Position numbers and translations under genes: made by a program
Part shown: in pieces, positions 1 through 12,027 of the stretch
Numbering within the stretch: the first letter of the stretch is position 1
Layout of the letters: the number at the start of each line of letters is the position of its first letter
NCBI GenBank assembly: GCA_024500155.1
Contig: CM044868.1
Location: 36,505,665-36,569,664 of the forward strand
Direction of reading: 5' to 3'
Length of the DNA stretch: 64,000 bases
DNA from: Chenopodium formosanum
Taxonomy: Eukaryota > Streptophyta > Magnoliopsida > Caryophyllales > Amaranthaceae
The notes under the pieces: generated by a model
Database searches by the model: none
Told to the model about the DNA's origin: nothing
Seen by the model: only the letters and a program-made list of their open reading frames with translations

Positions 1-617
1 AATCACCCCTAAAAATTCAAAAATCAATTAAACCCATCAATTTCGAACAATATTACAACAATCAAACCAAAAAATATCAAGGCATTTACCAAAAATAATC
101 AAACCCAGAAACCCTTATCTCCAATATTAAACCCAGAAACATATAGGTGGCGGTGGTGGTTAGTACCGGTGGTGGGCAGAAGACAGAAGGGAGAAGAAAG
201 GTTTGAGAAGAGGGGGAAAAGAAGAGGAGAGCGAGATCGGACAGAGAAGAGATCTAAGGTTGTGGTCGGAGAGATCGAGAAGGAAGAATGACAGAGAAGA
301 GAGGAGAGAGAAGGAGGAGAGAGAATAGAGAGGCACCTAATAAGAGAGAATGAAGCTGAGTTCTCATTTAGGGTTAAGAATATAAAGGACAACTAAGGAA
401 TAAAGCTTGACCTTTTTTTTTTAATCTAACAAGGGCACCAGTTCAATTGGCACCGGTTCAAACCGGTGCCTTTTTTTATTTTAGGCACCGGTTCAGGCCA
501 AACCGGTGCCTTTTCTCATGTTCTAAAATCCCGCCCATTTCTAGACCGATTTTAACCACCAGTTTGGCCTGAACCGGCGCCATATGGGGGCTGCCAATTG
601 CTATTTCTCTTCTAGTG
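1..617. mobile_element. CACTA transposon, one terminal portion (CACTA-1)
   Basis: The right end reads CTTCTAGTG, the inverse of a CACTAGAAG terminus, and the next bases resume the copia gag sequence seen intact in the other copies (TATGATCAG). The element is therefore inserted into copia-1, with a likely 3-bp target duplication GGT. Behind the terminus are palindromic GGCACCGGTT/AACCGGTGCC subterminal repeats. Read inward on the minus strand, a pyrimidine-rich CT tract (about 210-360) follows, resembling a 5' untranslated leader. The element at 17812-18591 has the same arrangement. The other end is outside the window and no transposase is visible. Confidence 0.75.
449..510. repeat. Subterminal inverted repeats of CACTA-1
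   Basis: Two palindromic units lie at 449-470 (GGCACCGGTT, CA, AACCGGTGCC) and 484-510 (the same arms with a 7-bp spacer). Such subterminal repeats are the usual transposase-binding arrays of CACTA elements. A related CACCGGTT motif occurs in CACTA-2 near 17910-17965. Confidence 0.8.
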
Positions 618-3600
618 GGTTATGATCAGTTCAAGATGGACTATAACATGCACAACATGGAGAAAACCCTCATCGAGCTTCATGGTATGTTGAAGCAGGC
701 AGAGCAAACGCTTAAGGATAAGAGGAAGCATGATATGCTCATGATTAAAAAGGGCAAGCTGTTCAAATTCTCAGGCAAAAAGAAGAAAGGCTTTAAGGGG
801 AACGACAAGAGGAAAACCTTTCCGCCTAAGCCTAAAGCTACCAAGGATAACAAAGAGAAGAAGGTAGCATGTTCTAAATCTGATTCTGAATGCTTCTACT
901 GTAAGAAGAAGGGACTTTGGAAGAGAGATTGCCTCAAGTTCAAGGAAGATAAGAAGAACGGAACCGTTGCTTATGAATAATGTATATTCGTTATAGACAT
1001 TAACTTCACTAGCTTAGCATCATGGGTATTAGATACCGGATGTGACTCACACCTTTGTTCCAATTCTCAGGGACTAAGGATCGCTAGAAGGCTAGAGAAG
1101 GGAGAGGTTGAACTCCGGGTCGGCAATGGAGCCAAAATTAGTGTCGTATCCGTAGGAACTCTCAGTTTGTCTTTGCCCACCGGGCTTGTTTTGGAACTAG
1201 ATAACGTTTATTATGTTCCTAACATTACCAAAATCATCATTTCAATTTCGGCGATGGATGCTAAGGGTTTTGAATTTCGAGTAAAAGATAATGAATGTTC
1301 GTTTTATCTCGATAATGTTTTATATGGTATTGCACATTCTGAAAATGGTCTTTATGTGCTTGATCTGGACAAAGAAGTTTATAATGTGAATAATACTACC
1401 AAAAGAGATAAGACCATGGAGTAAAACCAAACTTACTTGTGGCATTGTCGTCTTGGCCACATTAACATCAAATGCATCAAGAGACTTCTACAAGAAGGTG
1501 TTCTTGCATTGACTCTTTCGATTTAGAATCGTTTGAGAACTGCGAGGGATGTTTATTAGGCAAGATGATTAAGCAGCCATTCTCCAAGTTGGGAGAGAGG
1601 GCAGGAGACTTGTTAAGTCTAATACACACTGATGTATGTGCACCAATGAGCTCAACCACAAGAAATGGACATCGATATTTTATCACCTTCACAGATGACT
1701 ATAGTAGATATGGCTATGTCTACCTGATGTCACATTAATCTGAATCGTTTGAAAAGTTCAAAGAATTTAAAAGTGAAGTTGAAAATCAGCTTGGCAAGAA
1801 AATCAAATCCCTTCGTTCGGATCGAGGTGGTGAATACCTGAGCCAGAATTCGATGACCATTTGAAAGAAAAGGGTATACTTTTAGAATTGACACCTCCAA
1901 GAACTCCACAATGGAACAAAGTATCCAAAAGGAGAAATCGGAACTTGTTAGACATGGTACAATCAACAATGGGTCTTTGTGATCTTCCTATCTCTTTCTG
2001 GGGACTCGCACTTCTAACTGCGGCACTAACACTGAACCGTGCACCATCAAAAGATGTAGAAAAGACTCCATATGAATTATGGACAAAGAAACCTCCTAGG
2101 TTGTCTTATCTAAAGATATGGGGATGCGAAGCATATGTCAAGAAATTGATTTCGGACAAACATCATCCCAAATCTGACAAGGTTTACTTTGTGGGCTACT
2201 CAAAAGAAACCAAAGGGTATTACTTCTACAACAAATCCGAGAACAAAGTGTTTGTTTCTCGCGATGGCATCTTTTTGGAGAAGGAACACCTTTCCAAAAT
2301 GACAAGTGGGTGGAAAATCAAACTCGACGAAGTTCGTGAGGATGAGCAACAAAATCAGAATGACAGTCGAAGTGCTCAAACATAATCTGTTGACGCAGGT
2401 CAAAATGATCAAAATGTGCAAAGTCAAACCGACAATGCAGATGCTCAATCCATTACCCTACGTAGGTCTCAAAGGCCGAGATCTCAACCAGATAGATATC
2501 TTGGTTTAGTATTAACCGAGATATCAGAGGACATCCTAATTATGGATGGAAATGAATCGGCAACCTACAAGCAAGCAATGGTAAGCACCGACTCTGCTAA
2601 ATGGCATGAGGCCATGAGATCTGAAATGGATTCCATGTTTGAAAATCAAGTCTGGGACTTGGTTGACTTACCCGAAGGTTATACACCTATCGGATGTAAG
2701 GTGATTTTCAAGATGAAAATCAACAAAGATGGAAATTTATTCATTTACAAAGCTAGATTGGTGGCAAAAGGTTATAGACAAGTTCATGGTATTGATTAAG
2801 ATGAAACCTTTTCTCCAGTCGCAATGCTTAAATCCGTTTGAATCCTCCTAGCGATTGCTGCATATTATAGCAATGAAATATGGCAGATAGACGTCAAAAC
2901 CGCCTTCTTAAATGGTATTTTGGAAGAAACTATGTACATGACCCAACCTGAAGGTTTTGTCGACCTAAAAAATGCTGGGAAGGTTTGTAACATTAAGAAG
3001 TCCATTTATGGACTAAAACAAGCTAGTAGAAGTTAGAATCTGCGATTCGATGAAACCATCGGTAAGTTTGGTTTTATCAAGAATCCAGATGAATTTTGTG
3101 TTTACAAGAAGGTCAGTGGGAGTGACATCGCCTTCTTAGTCTTATATGTCGATGACATATTGCTCATTGGAAACAACATTTCGTTGTTAGAGTCTGTAAA
3201 GGCCTGGCTTGGAAAATGTTTCTCAATGAAAGACTTAGAAGAGGCTCATTATATACTAGGTATCAAGATCTATAGGGATAGATAAAAAATGATGATTGGA
3301 TTGAGTCAAAGTACTTATATTGATAAGGTACTTGCTTGATTTAGCATGGAGGGGGCCAAGAGAGGTCACCTGCCAATGTCACATGGCATAACCATGAGCA
3401 AGAAGCAGTGTCCACATACACCTGATGAGCTTGAAAGAATGGATCTGATTCCATATGCTTTGCTTATTGGATCGATCATGTATGCCATGATATGTACTAG
3501 GCCAGATGTATTGTATGCCTTGAGTTCTACGAGCCGTTACCAATCAGATCCAAGAGAGGCCCATTGGACTGCGGCCAAGAAGATCCTAAAGTACTTGAAA

Positions 3601-4101
3601 AGGAACAAGGATAAATTCCTGGTGTATGGTGGTTCGGAGGAATTAGTTGTTGAAGGTTATACCGACGCGAACTTCCAGACATACAATGACGATTTCAAAT
3701 CGCAATCATGATATGTGTTCTGTTTAATTAGTACAACTACATATTCTATAACTAAAGCCGAGTACTTAGCAGCTGCTGAAGCGGCTAAGGAGGCTGTTAA
3801 GATTCGTAAGTTCATTGGTGAACTTGATATTGTACCCTCCATAAAGAGTCCAATAGCCCTCTATTGTGACACTAATGGAGCTATAGCTCAAGCCAGAGAG
3901 CCAAGGGAACATCAGAAAGTCAAACATGTCAAATTGCGGTTTAACATGATTCGAGAATTGAAATCAGAAGGTGAAATCAGAATTTGCAAAGTTGGAACGG
4001 ATGACAATGTAGTCGATCCACTTACTAAACCTTTTCCTTAAGTGAAGCACAACAAGCATGTTGAGGCAATGGGAATCAGGCATGTAGGAGACTGGCTTTG
4101 A
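618..4101 (+). pseudogene. Ty1/copia gag-pol polyprotein remnant (copia-1), 5'-truncated
   Basis: In order: C-terminal gag with a zinc knuckle at 891-932, where the usual His of C-X2-C-X4-H-X4-C is Leu; a protease motif LDTGC near 1030; the GAG-pre-integrase HHCC region about 1435-1580; integrase core (IHTDVC, DDYSRYGY, SDRGGEY) 1620-1850; reverse transcriptase about 2600-3260 with intact YVDD near 3150; and RNase H about 3715-4041 ending at GDWL-stop. The order protease, integrase, RT, RNase H defines Ty1/copia. The first part of gag was displaced by CACTA-1. Several in-frame stops and at least one 1-base deletion (near 1845, compared with copia-3) prevent full translation, so this is a dead copy. 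Confidence 0.93.
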
Positions 4102-4980
4102 GTTCCATGTTTAGTGTTTTAGTTAAATCTTGAACATTTAATGTAAGACACTAAGAAAAATCATTCAAGTTTTAGAGTAATATAAATTTCATGCAATATT
4201 TTATTACTCCTTTTGCTATTTAATTGTGGTTCAGGATTAAATAATGAGTCCATTCGATTCTTGGAATATTCAAAATAGGGTATCAAGACCAGTCTTGGTA
4301 AGGAAACACCTATTAAGTGAACATTGAATATTATAATCGAAAATTATCCCTAATCGAGGTGATTTAAACGATGGATGATTAGTGACCAATTGAGATTGGT
4401 GTGTAGTCTAATTTATAGCACTATTTCTTGTTCTACGAGGACATGATTGTCATATCTCATTTGCACAGGTATTCGTTTAGAATTATACTTGATCGACCTA
4501 TGAGAATACCTTAGGAGATTAGAAAATCGTCATAAGTATACTTCTCACTATGGCTATCGGAACCTATTTCCTTGACCGTGAGTATTGTGAGCTCTCTTAT
4601 TTGAGTACTAGTCCGCTTTGATTTTGTCAAACGTCTGCCGTAACAGGGGATTATAACGGCAACACTCGGGCGGCTAGGTCCGCTCAGTAAGAGGAGCTAC
4701 ATTTCAAGACTAGGAATGTCCCCCTACTAAAATAGGGAAGATGTCTTTCTTGTATACAAGGCCTCTTGTAGAGCGATAATGTAAAAAAGCATGACCGTGC
4801 ACGGATGGATTTTAGAAATCATCTGTTTATTGACAGTCGGAATCGGAATCGAGAAACACTTTTGGACGTAATAAGGATGACGAAATAATCATACCTTATA
4901 ATTCATGAAGAGACATGAAGAGACATAGGAAAGGGGTTATACACTAAATGCTCACTTGTCCGAATGGACAAGTGGGAGAT
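4102..4980 (+). other. Copia-1 3' untranslated internal region and polypurine tract
   Basis: About 880 bp lie between the RNase H stop and the 3' LTR. The same block follows the stop codon in copia-2 (16053-16933) and, inverted, in copia-3 (49616-50498). No reading frame is evident. It ends in the purine-rich AGTGGGAGAT, the likely polypurine tract for plus-strand priming. Confidence 0.8.
4953..4974 (+). other. Hairpin directly before the polypurine tract
   Basis: The arms CACTTGTCC and GGACAAGTG form a perfect 9-bp stem around a 4-base loop, a few bases before the polypurine tract and LTR. It is kept in copia-2 (16906-16927, a different loop) and copia-3 (49622-49643, one mismatch). Confidence 0.75.
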
Positions 4981-6305
4981 TGAAAGGAATGGTGTCCTTC
5001 AAACAAGTGTATTGTTCTGATAGCAGGTTCAGAATTATTAAAAAGCTAATATATTCAGTAAGGTCAAGTGATCGGAATGCATGGGTGGAGGCCGCTTCCG
5101 ATCAATAATATTAATGTATAATTAATATTACAGCTTAATCTTGACTGAAACCTTCAGGTCACACCCTAGCAAATATACGAACCGACTCGACGAATTAATT
5201 AGGAAAAAATTAATTCGTCGCCCGAGTGTTAAATATTTAAACGTCGAAAATTCGAGCTTAGAGCGTCGAAACCGAGAGTCGGAGGTCGAGTCAAAAATAG
5301 TAAAAGACGAGACATGAAAATAATAATAAATCAACAAGACCAAAATACACCTAGCATCGGAATGCCCAGAGCAAACCAAGTGCCAACGGCATTTAATATA
5401 GCATGGTGGCTAGCATGTGCACTAAGCCGAGCCTAGGCTGGATGGTGCGTGCTAGCGCACCAATGCTAGAATCACAACACTAGGCACAGCCTAGTGCGTG
5501 CTAGTGCTGCTAGTGTTGCCTTGTGCGCGCATTAGCTAGCAGCCAAGCCACAACAAGCCGCAGCAGCTAGCACGCAACGCGCGCCAGCCGTAGCAACTAG
5601 CAACAGCATGGCTGGGCCATTGCACGCTTGCTAGCGTGCTGGGCTTGCTGGCAGCCGAGCATGGCAGCCCAGCTTGGGTGCCTTGGTGCCCAAGTTTGGT
5701 GCCATGTGGCGCGATTTAAGAGGAGGTTTGAGGGGTGTGTTAGCCGGTTTTTGGAGAGGGAGTGGGGAGAAAGTTTGGTCCCCCCTCGTCCAAATGGTCC
5801 TCACCTAACCTCTCTCATGAGCTTGCCACTTGTTGATCTATTACTAGTTTGATTATTAATTTTATTTTAGCTTTAAAATAAAATGGAAAAATCAAATTCT
5901 GCCACATTGATGGGAGAGCTTTTTCATTCTCTTTTTTTTCTTATAAATACCCAAGTTGGGGTATTGGGAAATCACTTGAGTGAGAGTTGAAAAAGGCATC
6001 ACCATTGTGAAAACCTTTGAACTCATTTAACCACTTGGGTTTTGGTCGTACCTTGCTAACTCCAAGATAGCGGACCTAAAAGTCGGTGTTCGTCCTTTGT
6101 TGGTAGATACCGTTGGAGGCTCGGTATTTTCGGAGCTAAATCTTTCAAGTAAGAGCCCATCAGGTCGGGCGAAGCACGCATCAAAGGTAAATTCCGATTT
6201 TTTCCTTTTATGTTTATTAGTTATGCTTTATGGTTTTATTAATTGCGAGTGGTTCTTTGGGTCGGGGTCGTTTCCGCGGTAATTTGGACTTTCCAAACCC
6301 TAACA
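4981..6305 (+). repeat. Copia-1 3' LTR (1.33 kb)
   Basis: It starts TGAAAGGAATGG after the polypurine tract and ends CCAAACCCTAACA, matching the TGAAA...CCCCAACA borders of the two copia-3 LTRs. It carries a TATAAATA box at 5942-5949, a CTAGC-rich GC island about 5400-5700, and a possible splice donor CAAAG/GTAA at 6186/6187. Similar sequence resumes immediately after it, so copia-1 seems to be inserted in another LTR of the same family. Confidence 0.9.
5942..5949 (+). promoter_or_regulatory. LTR TATA box
   Basis: TATAAATA sits in the context CTTATAAATACCC. The equivalent motif appears in both copia-3 LTRs (inverted, near 48607 and 57636), marking the U3/R border region. Confidence 0.65.
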
Positions 6306-7163
6306 ATGTATCATTATAATTCCATCTTAATCTTGACTGAACCCTTTCGGTCACACCCAAGCAACTAACGAACCGAAGCAACGACTTAATTCGGAAGAAA
6401 TTAATGAGTCGTTTGAGTAATTAATATTTAGACGTCGGAAATTCGTGCTTGGAGCGTCGAAACCGAGCGTCAAAAGTGAAGTAAAAAATAATAAAAGGAA
6501 GAGACGAGAAAATTACAAATAAATCAACAAATTAACTAAAGTACCCCTAGCATTAGAATTCCCTAAGCAATCCGAGTGCTTGGGGCATATTGCCTAGCAA
6601 GGTGGCTCGCAATGTGTACTAGCGCACCGCCAACTAGCAGCCCGCATAATGTGCGAGGCATGGTAGCAGCTGGAAGCCCGCAAAAGTGCGAGATATGCTA
6701 GCAGGCTGCAGCTAGAAGCCCCCACAAGGTGTGTGGCATGCTAGCAGCAGGCCCTCGACCATAAAAGCCCTCACACTTGGTGCGTGGTCTATGAGGTCGT
6801 AGGGCATAGCAGCGGCTGGCAGCCCGCCTTGGGTGCCTTGGTGCCCAAGTGTGGGTGTGCCACGTGGCGCAAATTAATTGGCTTGTGTGTGGTGCGTTAA
6901 CCGGGTATGGGAGAGGAGTGGGGAGCAAATTTTGTCCCCCTCCCCTTCTCCAAATGGTCCTCACCTAACCTCTCGTATGAGCATGCCACTTGTTGACTTA
7001 TTAGGTTCTTAATTATTAATTTTATTTTTGATATAAAATAAAATGGAAAAATCAAATTTTCCACATTGATGGGAGTGCTTTTCTCACTCGTGCATTTCCC
7101 TATAAATACCCAACTTGGGGAATTGGGAAAAGCACTTAAGTAAGTGTTCAAAAAGGCATCACC
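6306..7163 (+). repeat. Partial copia LTR, probably the broken 5' LTR of copia-2
   Basis: The sequence resembles the LTR at 4981-6305 from about LTR position 130 onward (TTAATCTTGACTGAACC, the GC island with CTAGC words, then the TATA and R region). It stops at GGCATCACC, where a TGTAACACC element begins. The missing first part would lie upstream of copia-1 if copia-1 jumped into it. This is inference from order and similarity. Confidence 0.75.
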
Positions 7164-9345
7164 TGTAACACCCCCTAATCTCCCTCTAGGGAAATACCAG
7201 TATAATACATATAATTATACCGTAGAGATAGACTTAAGCGTATTACCGCCACGTGATTACACAAGTCTACTCAAACTTACTAAATAAACCAATACTTTGC
7301 AGCGGAAACTTCAAAACTCTTCTTTATTTAATAATAGACTGAAAATAGTAATCATTGTCAGGAGTACTTAAAAATAAATACAAGGACCAACATATCCTTT
7401 TTGAGGTGTACCATTCCCGGGACTCCGAACGCTTATTTATGACTTCACCTTAAATTAGTCATCACTGCTTACCATTTAAGTAATCAGGGCGAACCAAAAC
7501 AAAATAAGAAATACGGATTAGCAAAATATGCTAAGTATGATAAGTGTGAGATAATTAAACAAAATTTATTCATAAACATGCATTTGAAATCAATTCCATC
7601 CATTCCAATAATTAAATCAATAATTCCAACTCAAGATTCTAAAACTAATTTCAATAACCAATATTAATAATCCAATAAATCCAATTTCACTTATTTTAAA
7701 ACCAATTCCAAGATTCCAAAACCAATTCCAATTACTCAAAAACCAATTCCAATTCCTCTCCCAAGTGTGCACACCCCGCTAAGCTAGTCTCCTTATGTTA
7801 CAAGGCTATTCTTAAGGAAAGACTCGGTCATACAAATTCCAAAGTCATATCAAATAAACCAATCCGCATAGTGGGATTACTAAAATGCTTACAAAGATTT
7901 AATAATATTAATTCAATACATCCTCTTTAAATTCAATACTTCCAACTTTTAATAATAATTCCAAAACTCCTCTTTATTAAATTCAAAATGTTTTCAAAAT
8001 AAATCCCTTTTAAACATGAATAATAATTAATTCATTAAAAACATGATATAAAAAAAATACTCCAATTTATTTATTAAAACCAATTTATTTAAACATACTT
8101 TTATTTCATAATCATAATTCAATTTAATTTAATTTATAGTCACATTCAAACATGCTTATTCAAATCAATCTTTTTCAATATATCTAACAACCTAACGTAC
8201 CTTGATCCTCGCTTATCAAAATACACAAACGGAACCTTAAGATTCTTGTTCGAACACACCCTACAAATAAATATAGCCTTAATTAATATAAGTTTAACAA
8301 ATAATCACAATAATTAAACAAAAAACCTCCCAACTATATGTACATGAACCTTTTAAATTAATTTATGATCAACACCATTAAAAATCTTATTTTATATAAT
8401 TAAAACATGACATAATTATTTTTTTATAAATTTCCCCGTAATAACTATAATTAAAGAAGAACAAAAGATATGAAACTAAGGAGAAGAGAAGGGAGGAGGT
8501 GGTGGCAAGGAGCTGCCGGCAACAGCAGGTGGTGCCGGAAGGTCGTGGTGCAAGGTGGAGGTGGTGGTGCGCAAGGAGAAAAAGAAAAGAGTAAGAAAAT
8601 TAATTAAATAATTTGACAGAGAATTATGAGAATTTGTGTGAGGTTTGATCATGAATTTAAAGGGTATTTATAGGCTAGTGTAAGCATGAATTGTAGTAGA
8701 AAAATGTAGGAAGAATTATGGTAAGTAGGATTTAAGGGATTACTTGGAGAAGTGAGTAAAAAAATTAAGGAATGTTTTGATATTAAGGTGATTGTGTATA
8801 ATTGAATATGGAAGGTATGTATGTCATGAAATATAATAAGGAAATTAGAATTACTTGTGGAATATTTAAGAAGAATGAATGGCAAGAAAATATGATGATT
8901 AGATATTAAAAAGATGGAGAAATAGAATTAAGGAAAATAAGAGATTTTGGGAGATAATTAAAAAAATACAATTTTACCAAATAAATTCCCCAAAAATAAT
9001 TCAAGAGGGCGGAAAATATTGAGTTTACCATAGCTTAAATTTTCGGATTCCTCTAGATATATTTAGGAAGATTTTTCAAGGTTTATAAGGAATAAAATAA
9101 TTGTATAAATAATATAGAATAAATAATTAATTAATTAAATGCCAATTATTTACCAATAAATGATCAAGAAAAATAAGATTTTTCATACATGGAAAAATCA
9201 GAAATTCCTTAGCTCATCATTAGGAATTTTCAACCATAATAATTAACTAATAAAATATTATTTTGCTTTAATTAAAATATCCGAAATATGTAAATAATCT
9301 GGTTTTTAAAAATAGGATAAATGGATGATAAACCTTATCAAAAAT
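7164..9345 (-). repeat. Truncated LTR of a TGTAACACC-type retrotransposon
   Basis: It starts TGTAACACCCCCTAATC and shares its plan with the complete LTR at 27489-30102: a long AT-rich body, a short GC-rich island (about 8505-8580, here with GCCGG words) and an inverted TATA motif (TATTTATAGG near 8667) that puts transcription on the minus strand. The opposite border (GGTATTACA in the other copy) is missing; copia leader sequence begins at about 9346. Several open frames inside are low-complexity and not credible genes. Confidence 0.65.
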
Positions 9346-12023
9346 AATGGAAATGGTTTTACCCTTTAAGGACTGTGTTATTGCCCAAAAAAACGAACAT
9401 AAATGCCTTTTTTGAGGGATTTTTCATTTTGACTCAAAATTTTAAGTCTGTATAACCTTGAATCTTTATGGCGTATTTATGGTGGTTATGTTTTTTATTC
9501 ATTCCTTAATTTATATGAAATTTTAAACCTCTCTAAGGATGGTTATTTGGTAGTAATTGGTGATGGAAAGTTTTGTTTTTATTTTCACATAATTGCAAAT
9601 TCATTGCATTATGAGTGAAAAATTTGTTCTTTTTGTTGCTTCCAAGTATTAAATATTCAATCTTTAATTGTTTTAAGTGATTGAAACTTTGAGTTACTAA
9701 ATTCCATGAAAGTTTTGTTGAACTTTTGATCTAATCATGTATTAAGTTGATTGGAATCATAAAGTTTAAACCTGTTGATAGAAATTTCACTTATCTTCAT
9801 ATTGGAAGATATAATTTTTCAAGGGTTCAACAAGTGTTAAAGTTGGAATCTTTAAATTCAACTTTGTGTTCATATTTTCAACTCCCTTTTATTTTGTCAA
9901 AATCTCATGATCAATTTAAATTAATAGTGAGTTATTGCCTTTGAAAATTTTTTATTGCGCCAAGTTAAACAAATTTTACTAAAGAATGGTTCTTGGAAAT
10001 AATTTTGGTTATATGCACCTTAATGAATTTTAATTATTGATTGACTTGTTTAATATTTTTTTTTAATTAAATTAGTTCTAAAATTAAATTAGAATTAATT
10101 ATATGTCACCATAAAACCAGGTTGGAAACCTAAGCCTATGGCACGCAAACCGAGGTAAGAGCCTCACTTAGCTAGCCAGGCTACATAGCAGCCCATATGT
10201 GGCTGCCAAGTGGAATGCTCGAGCTTGCGTGCAGCTGAAGTGCATGGTTGTTGCTTGTATTGGCACCATGGCGCACCACGACAGCCAAGGGAAACATGTG
10301 CGCGCGCACCATGCGTGCAGCCATGTGGCTGGTAATGGGTGTCATAAATGACACCTATTTAATGAGAATTTAGGTTGTTTTTACCTTCTTTTCATAGCTT
10401 TCCTTCTTAATAAATGCATAGTTTTATGCTTTAGCTCTTTATTTTACCTTTTCTCTCTTTTTTTATGGTATGTGCATTTTAATGGTTATTCTAGTATTTT
10501 CTCTTTTATTTGTTCTCTTTTTGTTGTTTTAGTTGCCTTTCTTTTATTATAGAATTATTGGTTTAGTTTTCATTTTAGCTGGTCGTAGCTAGCCGTGGCC
10601 GGTGCATGCATTAAGCGGGTGCGTATGTGTTGCTTGGTGCTTGGTGTGAAGGGGCAAGCATCCTCAGTGTGTGTGCTTAGCATTAGGTAACCCGTAGCAA
10701 GCGCTACTAGGCTCGGCCTTACTAGTGCTACGTGGGGTAGTGGAGGCATATGCACCAAACCGTATAGTCCGAGGTTGCTAGACAACCTTGTCTTGCATAT
10801 GGCGTGTACTTAGTGCGTGAGCCACTTGAATGCGGTTGGCTTCATGTTTGCTTATTTCTCCGTTTTATTAATTTTAATAATTTAATTTTGTTTTAATTAT
10901 TTAAATAAATGTTGGAGGCAAGGCCTCATTTTTTTTAGCAGCATTGGAAAAATTAAATTTAGGCAAATTTTTGGGTATACCGGCTTAATGAAATGGAATG
11001 ATTAAGATGGATACAAAATTAGTGGGAGCTTTAAATATTAATTACGCTAAATTAAATAATCAATTAAACAACTTTAACTAGTTTTAATTAGGCATGTTAA
11101 TTGGATTAACGACCTAAATTAGTTACTAGTTTACGTGCGTTTTATGCATTATAAATGCATGGGCTATTCACAAATAGTGAATGGATGAATGCAATGTATA
11201 TTCTCTCACAGGTTTTATAATATGGAAACTAGTGGGGCTCGATTAGGATTGAAAATACGGAATGCAATCCGTGATGTATTTTTTTAAATCTAAATACTGC
11301 GAATCATTGAGTATTTTTGTACCTTAATATTTAGATTAGTCCTAATCGTAGATACTAGTATTTGCATAATTATGGTTATGTCTTGAAGACGGAGGTCATG
11401 CTAGTTGCCAAATGCATCTTTATTAATGTTTTCGATATATTTTTATGAGTATTTATACATTAATTATATGTTAGATGCATGTTTAGGATTTCGAATGTTA
11501 TGATGATTAATTAAGTTCACATAAATCAACCAACATAGAAACCCTAGGTCCCTAAAATATTGAGTGAAATTGTCACCAAAACAATACTTATCGACCTATT
11601 TAGAGTAGTGATGGGCTATACCAAAGCGAGGCATCACTATTACTCCCTAGGATACATAAGGCATACCGGCTATGCAAGTTGGTTTTGGTTGTACTCAACA
11701 ATATGAGTGATGGAGTCCTAACATGTCGTGGCAAAGTGGATAAGTTGTTGAGAGAGCATTAGATGCGACGATTTATCAAACCAAGAGTGTCTTGGAACCA
11801 TTAGCAAAGCGTTGCTTACCTTAGGAGATTGAGTATTAAGACAAGCCACAACATGCTTAACCACTCTTTGTTTCTTTGGATCTTGGAATCCACTTATTCT
11901 CTCTAAAATGGAGAATATTATAATTTATGAATAAGACATTTAAATATTTTTGATTAAATGCATGATTTCAATCTTATTTAAGTATTATGAATGGTTTTTC
12001 ATTTCAAATTCTTTCAATTGTAG
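9346..12023 (+). other. Copia-2 5' leader, possible intron
   Basis: This block matches the reverse complement of the copia-3 leader (54504-57260), for example around 9350-9480 and 9540-9960, so a leader of about 2.7 kb precedes gag in this family. It contains a GC-rich, CTAGC-rich part (10100-10330, 10580-10850), an AT-rich insertion of about 250 bp at 10334-10583, and ends in a pyrimidine tract and TTGTAG directly before the gag ATG. The primer-binding site and the LTR junction have been lost here. No conserved protein is seen. Confidence 0.7.
10334..10583 (+). repeat. Short insertion resembling the 5' end of an Athila LTR
   Basis: An AT/T-rich segment starting AATGGGTGTCATAAATGACACC interrupts the GC-rich copia-2 leader and is flanked by GCTGGT direct repeats (10328-10333 and 10578-10583). 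Its start and T-rich body resemble the first about 240 bp of the Athila LTR at 41002. The copia-3 leader has no such block at that place. Classification is tentative. Confidence 0.45.
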
Positions 12024-12027
12024 AATC

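Noticed and set aside
5628..5852. Small ORFs in the copia LTR GC islands (also near 6698, 17536, 48722, 57876)
   Set aside because: Different sequences and frames in each LTR copy; not conserved as proteins.
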